This document shows, in pieces, positions 6,747-11,379 of a DNA stretch of 11,379 nucleotides. Numbering within the stretch: position 1 is the first letter of the stretch; each line of letters begins with the position of its first letter. The notes beneath the pieces were generated by a model, which ran no database searches, was not told the DNA's origin, and saw nothing but the letters and a program-made list of their open reading frames with translations. Source of the DNA: an uncultured Selenomonadales bacterium (GTDB lineage Bacteria > Bacillota > Negativicutes > Selenomonadales > Selenomonadaceae); assembly GCA_937877655.1 (NCBI GenBank), contig CALFJC010000123.1, forward strand, positions 1 through 11,379, written 5' to 3'. A program made the position numbers and the translations under genes.

Positions 6747-7146
6747 AATATTCAGTCCTGCAGGCTTATGTTTTGAAATGATAATGTATAAGGAAGCGCG
6801 GGCATGTCTGCAGGTTGACAAAACGATACTTGACCCTGCGGTGGGCGAAGGGCAATTTCCGTGCGCGGAACTGGTTATGAAAATGTTTTACAACGTCGAG
6901 CGGCTTGACGAAGAGCTTGCACTTCGGGCGTTAAAAAGTTTGTACGGGATAGACATTCAAGCGGCGAGTGTCGAGAGGGCGCGGGAACATTTACTCTTGA
7001 CGTTGCAGGACGCTTATCGCTTTTTCACGGGGAAAGAATTCAGGCGGCTTGACGAGGCGAAAGAAATAGTGGAAGAAAATATGATAGTCGGCGACAGTTT
7101 TAAGCTGATACCGGAATGGGCGAACCCGCAGGGAGCACTTTTCTAA
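6712..7146 (+). CDS. Short N6-adenine methylase-like protein (copy 2)
   Basis: A 144-residue copy of the protein at 4511-4945, with the same ILDPAVGEGQFP and LYGIDIQAASVERAR motifs and the same lack of a clear NPPY. Tandem ATGs (6712, 6715) are preceded by GCGGAG. Substitutions are few and mostly conservative, so both copies look maintained or recently duplicated. The stop overlaps the terminase fragment. Confidence 0.7.
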   Translation: MMRYGRGQTCNEIFSPAGLCFEMIMYKEARACLQVDKTILDPAVGEGQFPCAELVMKMFYNVERLDEELALRALKSLYGIDIQAASVERAREHLLLTLQDAYRFFTGKEFRRLDEAKEIVEENMIVGDSFKLIPEWANPQGALF

Positions 7147-7370
7147 TGGACATCAAGGTTAATCGCCACTTCAAAGAGTATTTGACCGATTGGAATTCGG
7201 AGATTTATTTTTTGGTCGGCGGCTACGGTTCGTCGAAGTCGTATCACACGGCATTGAAAATCCTTTTGAAACTCTTTCAGGAAAAAAGGACGGCGTTGGT
7301 GGTTCGGGAAGTTTATGAAACCATCAGAGAGAGTTGTTACAGTTTGTTTGGAGAAATAGCGGGCAGAATT
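7146..7370 (+). pseudogene. terL: Terminase large subunit, N-terminal ~75 codons only (copy 3)
   Basis: Same P-loop fragment with small variations (YLTDWNSEIYF instead of YVTDWSSEIYF). It ends at the same codon as copies 1 and 2, joined out of frame to MuF at the same 223-base distance. The terminase frame closes at 7418, earlier than in the other copies because the MuF codons differ there. Confidence 0.85.
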
Positions 7371-8232
7371 GTTGGTACGGACGGAAGTAAATTATTTTCA
7401 GAACCGTGCGGCGGCTGACGCGTTAAGGGACGCGGACTTTACCCATTACCAATTTGTGGCAACGTTGGACAGGCGGACATGTGCTCGTTGCGGCAATAAA
7501 GACGGCGAAGTTTATCCCCTTTCCGAACTGAATCAAGGAGAGAATGCTCCGCCGCTTCATCCGAGATGTCGTTGCACTATCATTGCCTCTTTCGGCGAGA
7601 AACTTTCGGGTACAAGAATCTCCGAGGGACGAAAGAAAATCCCTGCCGAAACGAGTTACAAGGAATGGCGGGCAGGGATTGAGAATATTCCGCAAGGAAC
7701 TCCGAAATGGAGACGACAACAACATTTTTCTTCCTCTGATGAAAATGCTCAGGCGACGAATCCGAATTACGCTTTGGGCAGAGCATTTCAAACAAATTGT
7801 CAAAAATGCGTACCGACGTATGAAATGCGAATGCGGGGCTATGATGTGACGGCTCGTCCTACTTTTGACGCCACTGCAGACAGCGTAGCGCAAGATTGGG
7901 ATAAAATTTTTGAAGGAGCCAAGTTTGAAGAAGGATTTGCGGGTTCAGGCAAAGAAGGCGTGATAAGGCAAATGCAAAAATGGGGTGATGGAGCCCGCGC
8001 AGAAGTTTATATTGACTGGGCAGGGGAAAACTTTGCTCATGTGTTTGTAGCAGAAAACAGAGGCGGTGAAATATATTTCCTTGACCCGCAAACAGGGGAG
8101 CTTGATGTGGAATATTATTTTGAGAAAGTGAAAGACGGGTTGACAAAGCTCCTGCGCATGGATAATCTTGAACCGAATGAGAAATACATTAAGTGGTGTT
8201 GCAAGGAGGTCAAGGGCAATGCTAAGTCTTAA
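7369..8232 (+). CDS. MuF C-terminus fused to a papain-fold-like toxin (unit 5)
   Basis: An intact 287-residue frame from a TTG at 7369. Residues ~3-75 are MuF, ~80-105 the shared linker. The toxin from ~125 on has QTNCQKCVPTYEMRMRGYDV (Cys144, Cys147), FAHVFVAENRGG (His224) and YFLDPQTGELD (Asp239, Gln241). A Cys in an NC-x-x-C context, then His, then DPQTG is the pattern of the papain-fold toxin 1 group (cysteine peptidase or glutamine deamidase type). One of the two Cys should be the nucleophile. A related tip is in unit 7. The final codons contain the AAGGAGG ribosome site of the next gene, which overlaps by 14 bases. No strong ribosome site precedes the TTG. Confidence 0.75.
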   Translation: MLVRTEVNYFQNRAAADALRDADFTHYQFVATLDRRTCARCGNKDGEVYPLSELNQGENAPPLHPRCRCTIIASFGEKLSGTRISEGRKKIPAETSYKEWRAGIENIPQGTPKWRRQQHFSSSDENAQATNPNYALGRAFQTNCQKCVPTYEMRMRGYDVTARPTFDATADSVAQDWDKIFEGAKFEEGFAGSGKEGVIRQMQKWGDGARAEVYIDWAGENFAHVFVAENRGGEIYFLDPQTGELDVEYYFEKVKDGLTKLLRMDNLEPNEKYIKWCCKEVKGNAKS

Positions 8233-8485
8233 AGAAGCGATAGAAATAGTGAAGGGGAAAATCCCGAAAGACAGAACACTTCGCAAATCATATGCCGAAG
8301 CGCAAGGGAAATATCTCTTTGTTGCCGAAAATTCACAAGGAATGATTCCGCCCGGCGGCGGTTTTTTTACGGTTGATAAAGAAAACGGCGAATGTAAATG
8401 GGAATATCCCGAACGTGAATTTCTTGCACCCTATGCTCCGATTAAAGATTACAAAAAGCTTGAATTGGACGAGGTGGAGCAATGA
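8219..8485 (+). CDS. Candidate immunity protein for the unit 5 papain-fold toxin
   Basis: An 88-residue protein whose ATG lies inside the toxin end, nine bases after AAGGAGG (8203-8209). It has SLKEAIEIVKGKI, then YLFVAENSQG, PPGGGFFTVDKENGECKWEYP, and a final LAPYAPIKDYKKLEL. A strand-rich core with a VDKxNGE element resembles small immunity proteins paired with papain-fold toxins (YrhB/Imm35-like in style). I cannot confirm the family. The protein at 10424 has a similar layout and pairs with the second papain-fold toxin. Confidence 0.65.
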   Translation: MLSLKEAIEIVKGKIPKDRTLRKSYAEAQGKYLFVAENSQGMIPPGGGFFTVDKENGECKWEYPEREFLAPYAPIKDYKKLELDEVEQ

Positions 8486-8592
8486 CAATCACGATAACAA
8501 TTCCTACGCTGACAATCACGGGCACAGATATTTTGGCTTGCACGATTTTGGGCGGTTTCATTGCCGCTGTCTGTTGGCTGGTGAGAATTTAA
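8482..8592 (+). CDS. 36-aa single-pass membrane peptide
   Basis: The ATG overlaps the preceding stop (ATGA) and follows GGTGGAGC. The peptide starts with a Thr/Ile repeat (MTITITIPTLTIT) and has one hydrophobic stretch, ILACTILGGFIAAVCWLV. It ends with TAA directly at the junction to the truncated MuF of unit 6, so it could be a complete small phage protein or the start of a longer one cut by rearrangement. No family recognised. Confidence 0.45.
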   Translation: MTITITIPTLTITGTDILACTILGGFIAAVCWLVRI

Positions 8593-8631
8593 CGGAGCAA
8601 CAAGGACGGCGAAATTTATCCCCTTTCCGAG

Positions 8632-9306
8632 ATGAATCAAGGGGAGAATGCTCCGCCGCTTCACCCGCGTTGTAGGTGTACCATAATCGCTTCCTTCGGC
8701 GAGAAAATGTCGGGAACAAGAATCTCCGAGGGTCGAAGAAAAATCCCGGCAGAAATGAGTTACAAAGAGTGGCGGGCAGGGATTGAGAAGCCGAAAGGTT
8801 TTCGAGGTTTGGCGGCAGGTAAAAGAATTTATTTCAATGAGGGCGGCAAGTCTCCTTACCTTTTGGGCAACATTGATTTTAAAGACGCTGTCGCAGTCAA
8901 AAGAGTACTTGAATGGGCGGAGGCGCGAATAGTGACGGCACCAGTAGAAAATGCGATAATCATAACGCAGGCGGGCGATATTTATCACTGCACGGGAGGG
9001 CTGAATACGCTGACAACCATTGAAGAATTGGGCGATAAATTGAAAGGGGCAATCGTGACACACAATCACCCCGTCGGCTCGGATAACGAATATTCCTTCA
9101 GTTTTAAAGACAGAATGTTATTTACGGATTATAAACTTACAAGGTTACGCGGCATAGACGAACGGTTTATCTATGAAATGAATCGTAATCCTGCTGATTT
9201 AGATGATGAAACGGCGGCAGTTGCAGATGAAACTTTTTTGGCTCATTTTATTAATATAAAACACGCAAAAAGTTTTGGTTATGGCTATAGAAGGTGGTTG
9301 CGATGA
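8632..9306 (+). CDS. Truncated MuF C-terminus fused to a JAB/JAMM-like toxin (unit 6)
   Basis: MuF coding sequence begins abruptly at about 8597 (NKDGEIYPLSE), right after the stop of the 36-aa peptide; the upstream MuF residues and the CARC part are missing. The first ATG is at 8632, giving 224 residues: PPLHPRCRC, linker ISEGRRKIPAEMSYKEW, then the toxin. The JAMM-like site is THNHPVGSDNEYSFSFKD (His144, His146, Ser157, Asp160), with the same spacing as unit 3. Nucleotides 8757-8942 are identical to 3247-3432 of unit 3, after which the two diverge sharply. The end YGYRRWLR matches GYRRWHR of unit 3. The stop overlaps the immunity ATG. The truncation means it cannot act as a head-linked MuF toxin as it stands. 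Confidence 0.7.
   Translation: MNQGENAPPLHPRCRCTIIASFGEKMSGTRISEGRRKIPAEMSYKEWRAGIEKPKGFRGLAAGKRIYFNEGGKSPYLLGNIDFKDAVAVKRVLEWAEARIVTAPVENAIIITQAGDIYHCTGGLNTLTTIEELGDKLKGAIVTHNHPVGSDNEYSFSFKDRMLFTDYKLTRLRGIDERFIYEMNRNPADLDDETAAVADETFLAHFINIKHAKSFGYGYRRWLR
8757..8942 (+). repeat. 186-base perfect repeat in JAB-like toxin, copy B
   Basis: Partner of 3247-3432 at an offset of 5510 bases. Perfect identity ends abruptly at the bases following GACGGCACC. Confidence 0.9.
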
Positions 9307-9539
9307 CAGAAGAAGAGCGTAAAACTGCGGCAACTAAAGAAATTCACGAATTGTTAGACTGGGGGATAAGCCAAGAAAAGCACCTCGTGGAAAGATTAAA
9401 AGAACGTGGAGAACTCAGTCCGGGGCTTGACGGCAACACAAACGATTATGCTCCTCTTGCGGCAGAGCTTAAACGCAAATTCGCAGATATTCTTCGTAAG
9501 TACAACTTGCCGCCCGACACAAAATTAAAATTGTGGTGA
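9303..9539 (+). CDS. Candidate immunity protein for the unit 6 JAB-like toxin
   Basis: A 78-residue charged protein; ATG at 9303 overlaps the toxin stop, with AGAAGGTGG a few bases upstream. The C-terminal LPPDTKLKLW and PGLDGNTNDYAPL match the unit 3 immunity candidate (3811-4050), while the first ~40 residues differ. This mirrors the shared and divergent parts of the two toxins. Six bases after its stop begins a broken methyltransferase. Confidence 0.65.
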   Translation: MTEEERKTAATKEIHELLDWGISQEKHLVERLKERGELSPGLDGNTNDYAPLAAELKRKFADILRKYNLPPDTKLKLW

Positions 9540-9544
9540 TTGAA

Positions 9545-9660
9545 ATGATATACAACGAAGATTGCCTTGAAGGGATGAAGAAAATCCCCTACGACACGAC
9601 GGACTGTTCTTTTGATAAAAGAATCCCGTTCGCTCCGATGTGGGAACAATTCTTGCGCGC
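9545..9660 (+). pseudogene. Broken beta-class DNA methyltransferase fragment
   Basis: MIYNEDCLEGMKKI matches the start of the enzyme at 876-1598. An in-frame loss of 12 codons then removes the segment with the catalytic Asp of DLPYG (here KIPYDTTDCSF). The match resumes through MWEQFLR and stops at about 9660, where MuF sequence of unit 7 begins in another frame. Only ~39 codons remain. The breakpoint carries a TGCG shared by both partners, consistent with a microhomology join. Confidence 0.75.
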
Positions 9661-10418
9661 GTTGCGGAAACAAGGACGGGGAAAAAATATCGGGTACAAG
9701 AATCAGCGAAGGTCGGAAGAAAATCCCGGCAGAGACGAGTTATCGGGAATGGCGGGCAGGGATTGGCGAAGTTGGTTATAATCCTAAAATCCGAACGAAG
9801 CCATTGACGGCGGCGGAGATAAAAACAATCAAAGACGCCGAAGACGCCGCATATAAAGCCGTGACGGGTGCGGACTTCGGCTTTAAAAAACGAACTGCAG
9901 AGGCGAAATGGAGTGAGGAAATAATATATGCGAACGGCGATGGGAAAGGAATAGGGCGCAAGACGAATTGCCAACGTTGCGTAGTGGCGCACGAAGCCCG
10001 CATGAGGGGTTACGACGTGATTGCTCGGCTCAGTTGGGGTTCAGAAGACCCTATGCCAAAAGTCGTTAATTGGCTTAATATTTTTGAAGAAACGGGCAGG
10101 GCAATTTACAAATGCGAAGGAGAAAAGTTAGAGGAAATAGAAAAAGATATTGCCGCTCAGATGACCGAATGGGGCAAAGGCTCGCGAGCGTTTGTATGGT
10201 TTCAATGGGAAAATCCTTTCCATCAAGACAGAGATGGTCACGTGATAGTAACTCATTTGAACGAGAACGGTTTTGTGCAATACGGTGACCCGCAGACGGG
10301 CAAAATCGGTGCAATCAGATGTTTAAGCGGCGCAAAACTTGGCAGTGTAAAATTAATGCGGGTGGATAATTTGAAATTCACGGACGAAGTTAAGCGATGT
10401 TGTGTGAATAAGGAGTAA
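9612..10418 (+). CDS. Internally deleted MuF C-terminus fused to a papain-fold-like toxin (unit 7)
   Basis: The open frame begins at a TTG inside the methyltransferase fragment; genuine MuF sequence starts with CARCGNKDGE near 9655. It jumps directly to EKISGTRISEGRKK, so the HPRCRC segment (about 30 codons) is gone with frame preserved, probably through the GGCGA-like string present on both sides in intact copies. The linker TSYREWRAGIG precedes the toxin: NCQRCVVAHEARMRGYDV (catalytic Cys candidates), GHVIVTHLNENG (His) and QYGDPQTGKIG (Asp, Gln). This is the same papain-fold type as unit 5, with clear sequence divergence. Stop TAA at 10416-10418 lies in an AAGGAGTAA string that also supplies the next ribosome site. 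It lacks an intact MuF carrier and a normal start, so it is probably silent. Confidence 0.65.
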   Translation: MIKESRSLRCGNNSCARCGNKDGEKISGTRISEGRKKIPAETSYREWRAGIGEVGYNPKIRTKPLTAAEIKTIKDAEDAAYKAVTGADFGFKKRTAEAKWSEEIIYANGDGKGIGRKTNCQRCVVAHEARMRGYDVIARLSWGSEDPMPKVVNWLNIFEETGRAIYKCEGEKLEEIEKDIAAQMTEWGKGSRAFVWFQWENPFHQDRDGHVIVTHLNENGFVQYGDPQTGKIGAIRCLSGAKLGSVKLMRVDNLKFTDEVKRCCVNKE

Positions 10419-10423
10419 GTAAA

Positions 10424-10675
10424 ATGACGTTGGCAGAAATAGTGGCGAAAGCAGAACGAGAAGTCGGCGGTAAAGTAGTGGAATTAGCCGAATGTGCCGA
10501 CCGTTGGATTTTTGGTTTTGATTTTGAGGAAGAGGCATTGACAAGTGTCGTTTGGTGTTGCGCCAAAGAAACGGAAGAAATTTTTTGCTTTTTCCCGCCT
10601 GATGAACCTGACATTTTAAAATCAGCCAAATTGGTGTCGCTCCCAAAGGAGAAGCAATGGGCAAATATGAAGTGA
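10424..10675 (+). CDS. Candidate immunity protein for the unit 7 papain-fold toxin
   Basis: An 83-residue acidic protein with ATG eight bases after AAGGAG (10410-10415). It has AEIVAKAEREVGGKVVEL, RWIFGFDFEEE, AKETEEIFCFFPPDE and LKSAKLVSL. The order helix, aromatic strand, K-E-T/N-x-E turn, proline-rich end is shared with the unit 5 candidate, though sequence identity is low. Its end overlaps the next start by 19 bases. Confidence 0.6.
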   Translation: MTLAEIVAKAEREVGGKVVELAECADRWIFGFDFEEEALTSVVWCCAKETEEIFCFFPPDEPDILKSAKLVSLPKEKQWANMK

Positions 10676-10797
10676 CGGGGCAAGCGGTCATCTACACGGC
10701 AGACGGCGCGAAAATCGTTGATTGTGAAGTGAGGCGGGCGGCAAATGTCATTTCGGCGCATTTCACAAAGAAAAATATTGGAACGAGCAAACATTAA
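10657..10797 (+). pseudogene. 5' fragment of the 159-aa protein gene, frame disrupted
   Basis: GGAGAAGCAATG and the first ~31 codons (KYEVTGQAVIYTADGAKI, DCEVRRAANV) match the genes at 4066 and 6264. After AANV the match ends, and the frame closes 15 codons later. From 10746 another frame reads HFGAFHKEKYWNEQTLSREVF and continues without stop into the ORF ending at 11216. One missing base at about 10748 would join the two. It is therefore either a frameshifted variant gene with a different C-terminus, or an out-of-frame fusion of two genes. Confidence 0.6.
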
Positions 10798-10814
10798 GTC
10801 GCGAGGTGTTTGAC

Positions 10815-11216
10815 ATGACGGAAGAAGAATTTTATCTTCGATACGACGCGGCAATAAAAGAATTGCTGAACGAGGAACTTGATGATTTGGAATTTGAATC
10901 GGCACTTTACAAAAGAGTTTTCGGCGAGAGTATTCCGCCGCTTGAATATGATTTATCGGGGGAAGCGCAAGTTTTGATTTTAAAATATTGTCTGGCGGAA
11001 AGAAAAAGCGTGCCTGAACTCGGCGAAGACGAATTACTTCATCTGCAATACGAATGCCAATTCAAGAAAAGCGCGGATTTAATAGGGAATTATTGTTCGC
11101 CGATAAACACGGCGGCAGAAGAGCGGGCGACGTTGCGGGAATGTTTGAAGGCGGGCAAGCCGTATGAATTGCCTGAAGAAGTAAAAAAGCTGATGGAACA
11201 GGGCGTTGACTTTTAA
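10815..11216 (+). CDS. Hypothetical acidic protein upstream of terminase (unit 7), probably a gene 3' part
   Basis: The ATG at 10815 follows GAGGTG by six bases; a GTG at 10806 is an alternative, and the frame is open further upstream to about 10746 with protein-like sequence, so the natural protein was probably longer. The 133 residues are acidic and helical (MTEEEFYLRYDAAIKELLNE). Near the end is LRECLKAGKPYE, the same short element as in the 62-aa protein of unit 2. It occupies the slot held by methylase genes in units 1, 3 and 4, directly before a terminase fragment. Function unknown. Confidence 0.6.
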   Translation: MTEEEFYLRYDAAIKELLNEELDDLEFESALYKRVFGESIPPLEYDLSGEAQVLILKYCLAERKSVPELGEDELLHLQYECQFKKSADLIGNYCSPINTAAEERATLRECLKAGKPYELPEEVKKLMEQGVDF

Positions 11217-11379
11217 ATGGACATCAAAGTAAATCGCCACTTCAAAGAATACGTGACCGACTGGGCGAGTGAGATTTATTTTTTGGTCGGCGGCTACGGT
11301 TCGAGCAAAAGTTATCACACGGCGTTGAAAATCCTTTTGAAACTCTTTCAGGAAAAAAGGACGGCGTTGGTGGTTCGGG
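11217..11379 (+). pseudogene. terL: Terminase large subunit, N-terminal fragment (copy 4, runs off the window)
   Basis: The ATG follows the previous stop directly. The sequence matches the other three copies through the Walker A motif (GGYGSSKSYH) to TALVVR at the window edge. Whether it is again cut at codon ~75, or is the full-length gene, cannot be told from this window; classing it as a fragment follows from the other three copies. Confidence 0.6.

Larger units (their letters stand above)
6270..7684 (+). repeat. Long direct repeat, copy B
   Basis: Partner of 4069-5483. Substitutions are often at third codon positions within the 159-aa and methylase-like genes, suggesting the two copies have been under protein-level constraint or share gene conversion. 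MuF-C codons for AAADALRD differ more (GCGGCGGCTGACGCGTTA versus GCCGCCGCCGATGCTCTA), so the copies are mosaic. Confidence 0.8.

Noticed and set aside
3247..8942. Diversity-generating retroelement producing toxin variants
   Set aside because: No reverse transcriptase or accessory gene is present, and the differences between the toxins are not limited to adenine positions. Recombination and ordinary divergence explain the pattern.
120..11318. Many minus-strand open frames of 60-200 codons
   Set aside because: They mirror the plus-strand genes, repeat wherever the MuF and JAB segments repeat, lack ribosome sites and show no recognisable protein features. Good plus-strand genes with known motifs cover the same DNA.
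1..11379. CRISPR array, insertion sequence or integron cassette array
   Set aside because: The repeats are long coding segments, not short repeats with regular spacers. No transposase, integrase, terminal inverted repeats or attC-like sites were seen.
1..11379. The whole array as an assembly artefact
   Set aside because: Repeated segments differ by many scattered substitutions, each unit has distinct toxin and immunity genes, and the coupling overlaps are intact, which is unlikely for a false join. Repeat collapse or mis-ordering of units still cannot be excluded without long reads.

Overview
The window is a one-strand, gene-dense stretch of phage-derived DNA. It does not read as an ordinary prophage. 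It reads as a tandem array of about seven cassettes built from pieces of a phage head-morphogenesis module. The repeating unit, read left to right, is: the C-terminal part of a MuF (SPP1 gp7-like) minor head protein, with its CxRC...HPRCRC signature; a different C-terminal toxin domain in each unit; a small overlapping gene in the immunity position; one or two genes that sit just upstream of a terminase gene (a 159-residue protein of unknown function, DNA methyltransferases); and the first ~75 codons of a terminase large subunit. The terminase then breaks off and is joined, out of frame, to the next MuF C-terminus.

Layout. Unit 1 (1-1822): MuF-C with an unassigned toxin, an 85-aa immunity candidate, a beta-class DNA methyltransferase, and TerL'. 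Unit 2 (1821-3163): MuF-C with a zincin (HELGH) toxin split by one in-frame stop, and a 62-aa protein. Unit 3 (about 3183-5169): decayed MuF-C with a JAB/JAMM-like toxin, a 79-aa immunity candidate, a 159-aa protein, a short N6-type methylase-like protein, and TerL'. Unit 4 (5168-7370): MuF-C with a second JAB-like toxin, a 55-aa protein, then close copies of the 159-aa and methylase-like genes, and TerL'. Unit 5 (7369-8592): MuF-C with a papain-fold-like toxin, an 88-aa immunity candidate, and a 36-aa membrane peptide. Unit 6 (about 8597-9660): truncated MuF-C with a JAB-like toxin closely related to unit 3, a related immunity candidate, and a broken beta-class methyltransferase. Unit 7 (about 9650-11379): MuF-C with an internal deletion and a second papain-fold-like toxin, an 83-aa immunity candidate, a frame-disrupted 159-aa-family gene, a hypothetical protein, and TerL' running off the window.

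How it may work. Polymorphic toxins with a MuF N-terminal domain are known from temperate phages of Bacillota. Tandem orphan toxin-tip/immunity cassettes are known for Rhs, CdiA and MafB systems. Here the toxin reading frames have no proper start of their own (none, or a bare TTG), while most small downstream genes have good Shine-Dalgarno sites and ATG starts coupled to the toxin stop. The array could therefore be a store of silent toxin tips that recombine onto a full-length MuF gene through the shared MuF-C and TerL/upstream arms, an immunity bank, or both. This is inference from arrangement.

Organism. The phage gene types, purine-rich AAGGAGG ribosome sites and mid-range base composition suggest a Bacillota host or its phage, perhaps Negativicutes-like. 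No host housekeeping gene is present to confirm this. No tRNA, rRNA, CRISPR array, transposase, integrase, clear promoter or clear terminator was seen. All genes lie on the plus strand with short overlaps, and no gene-free stretch exceeds about 140 bases.
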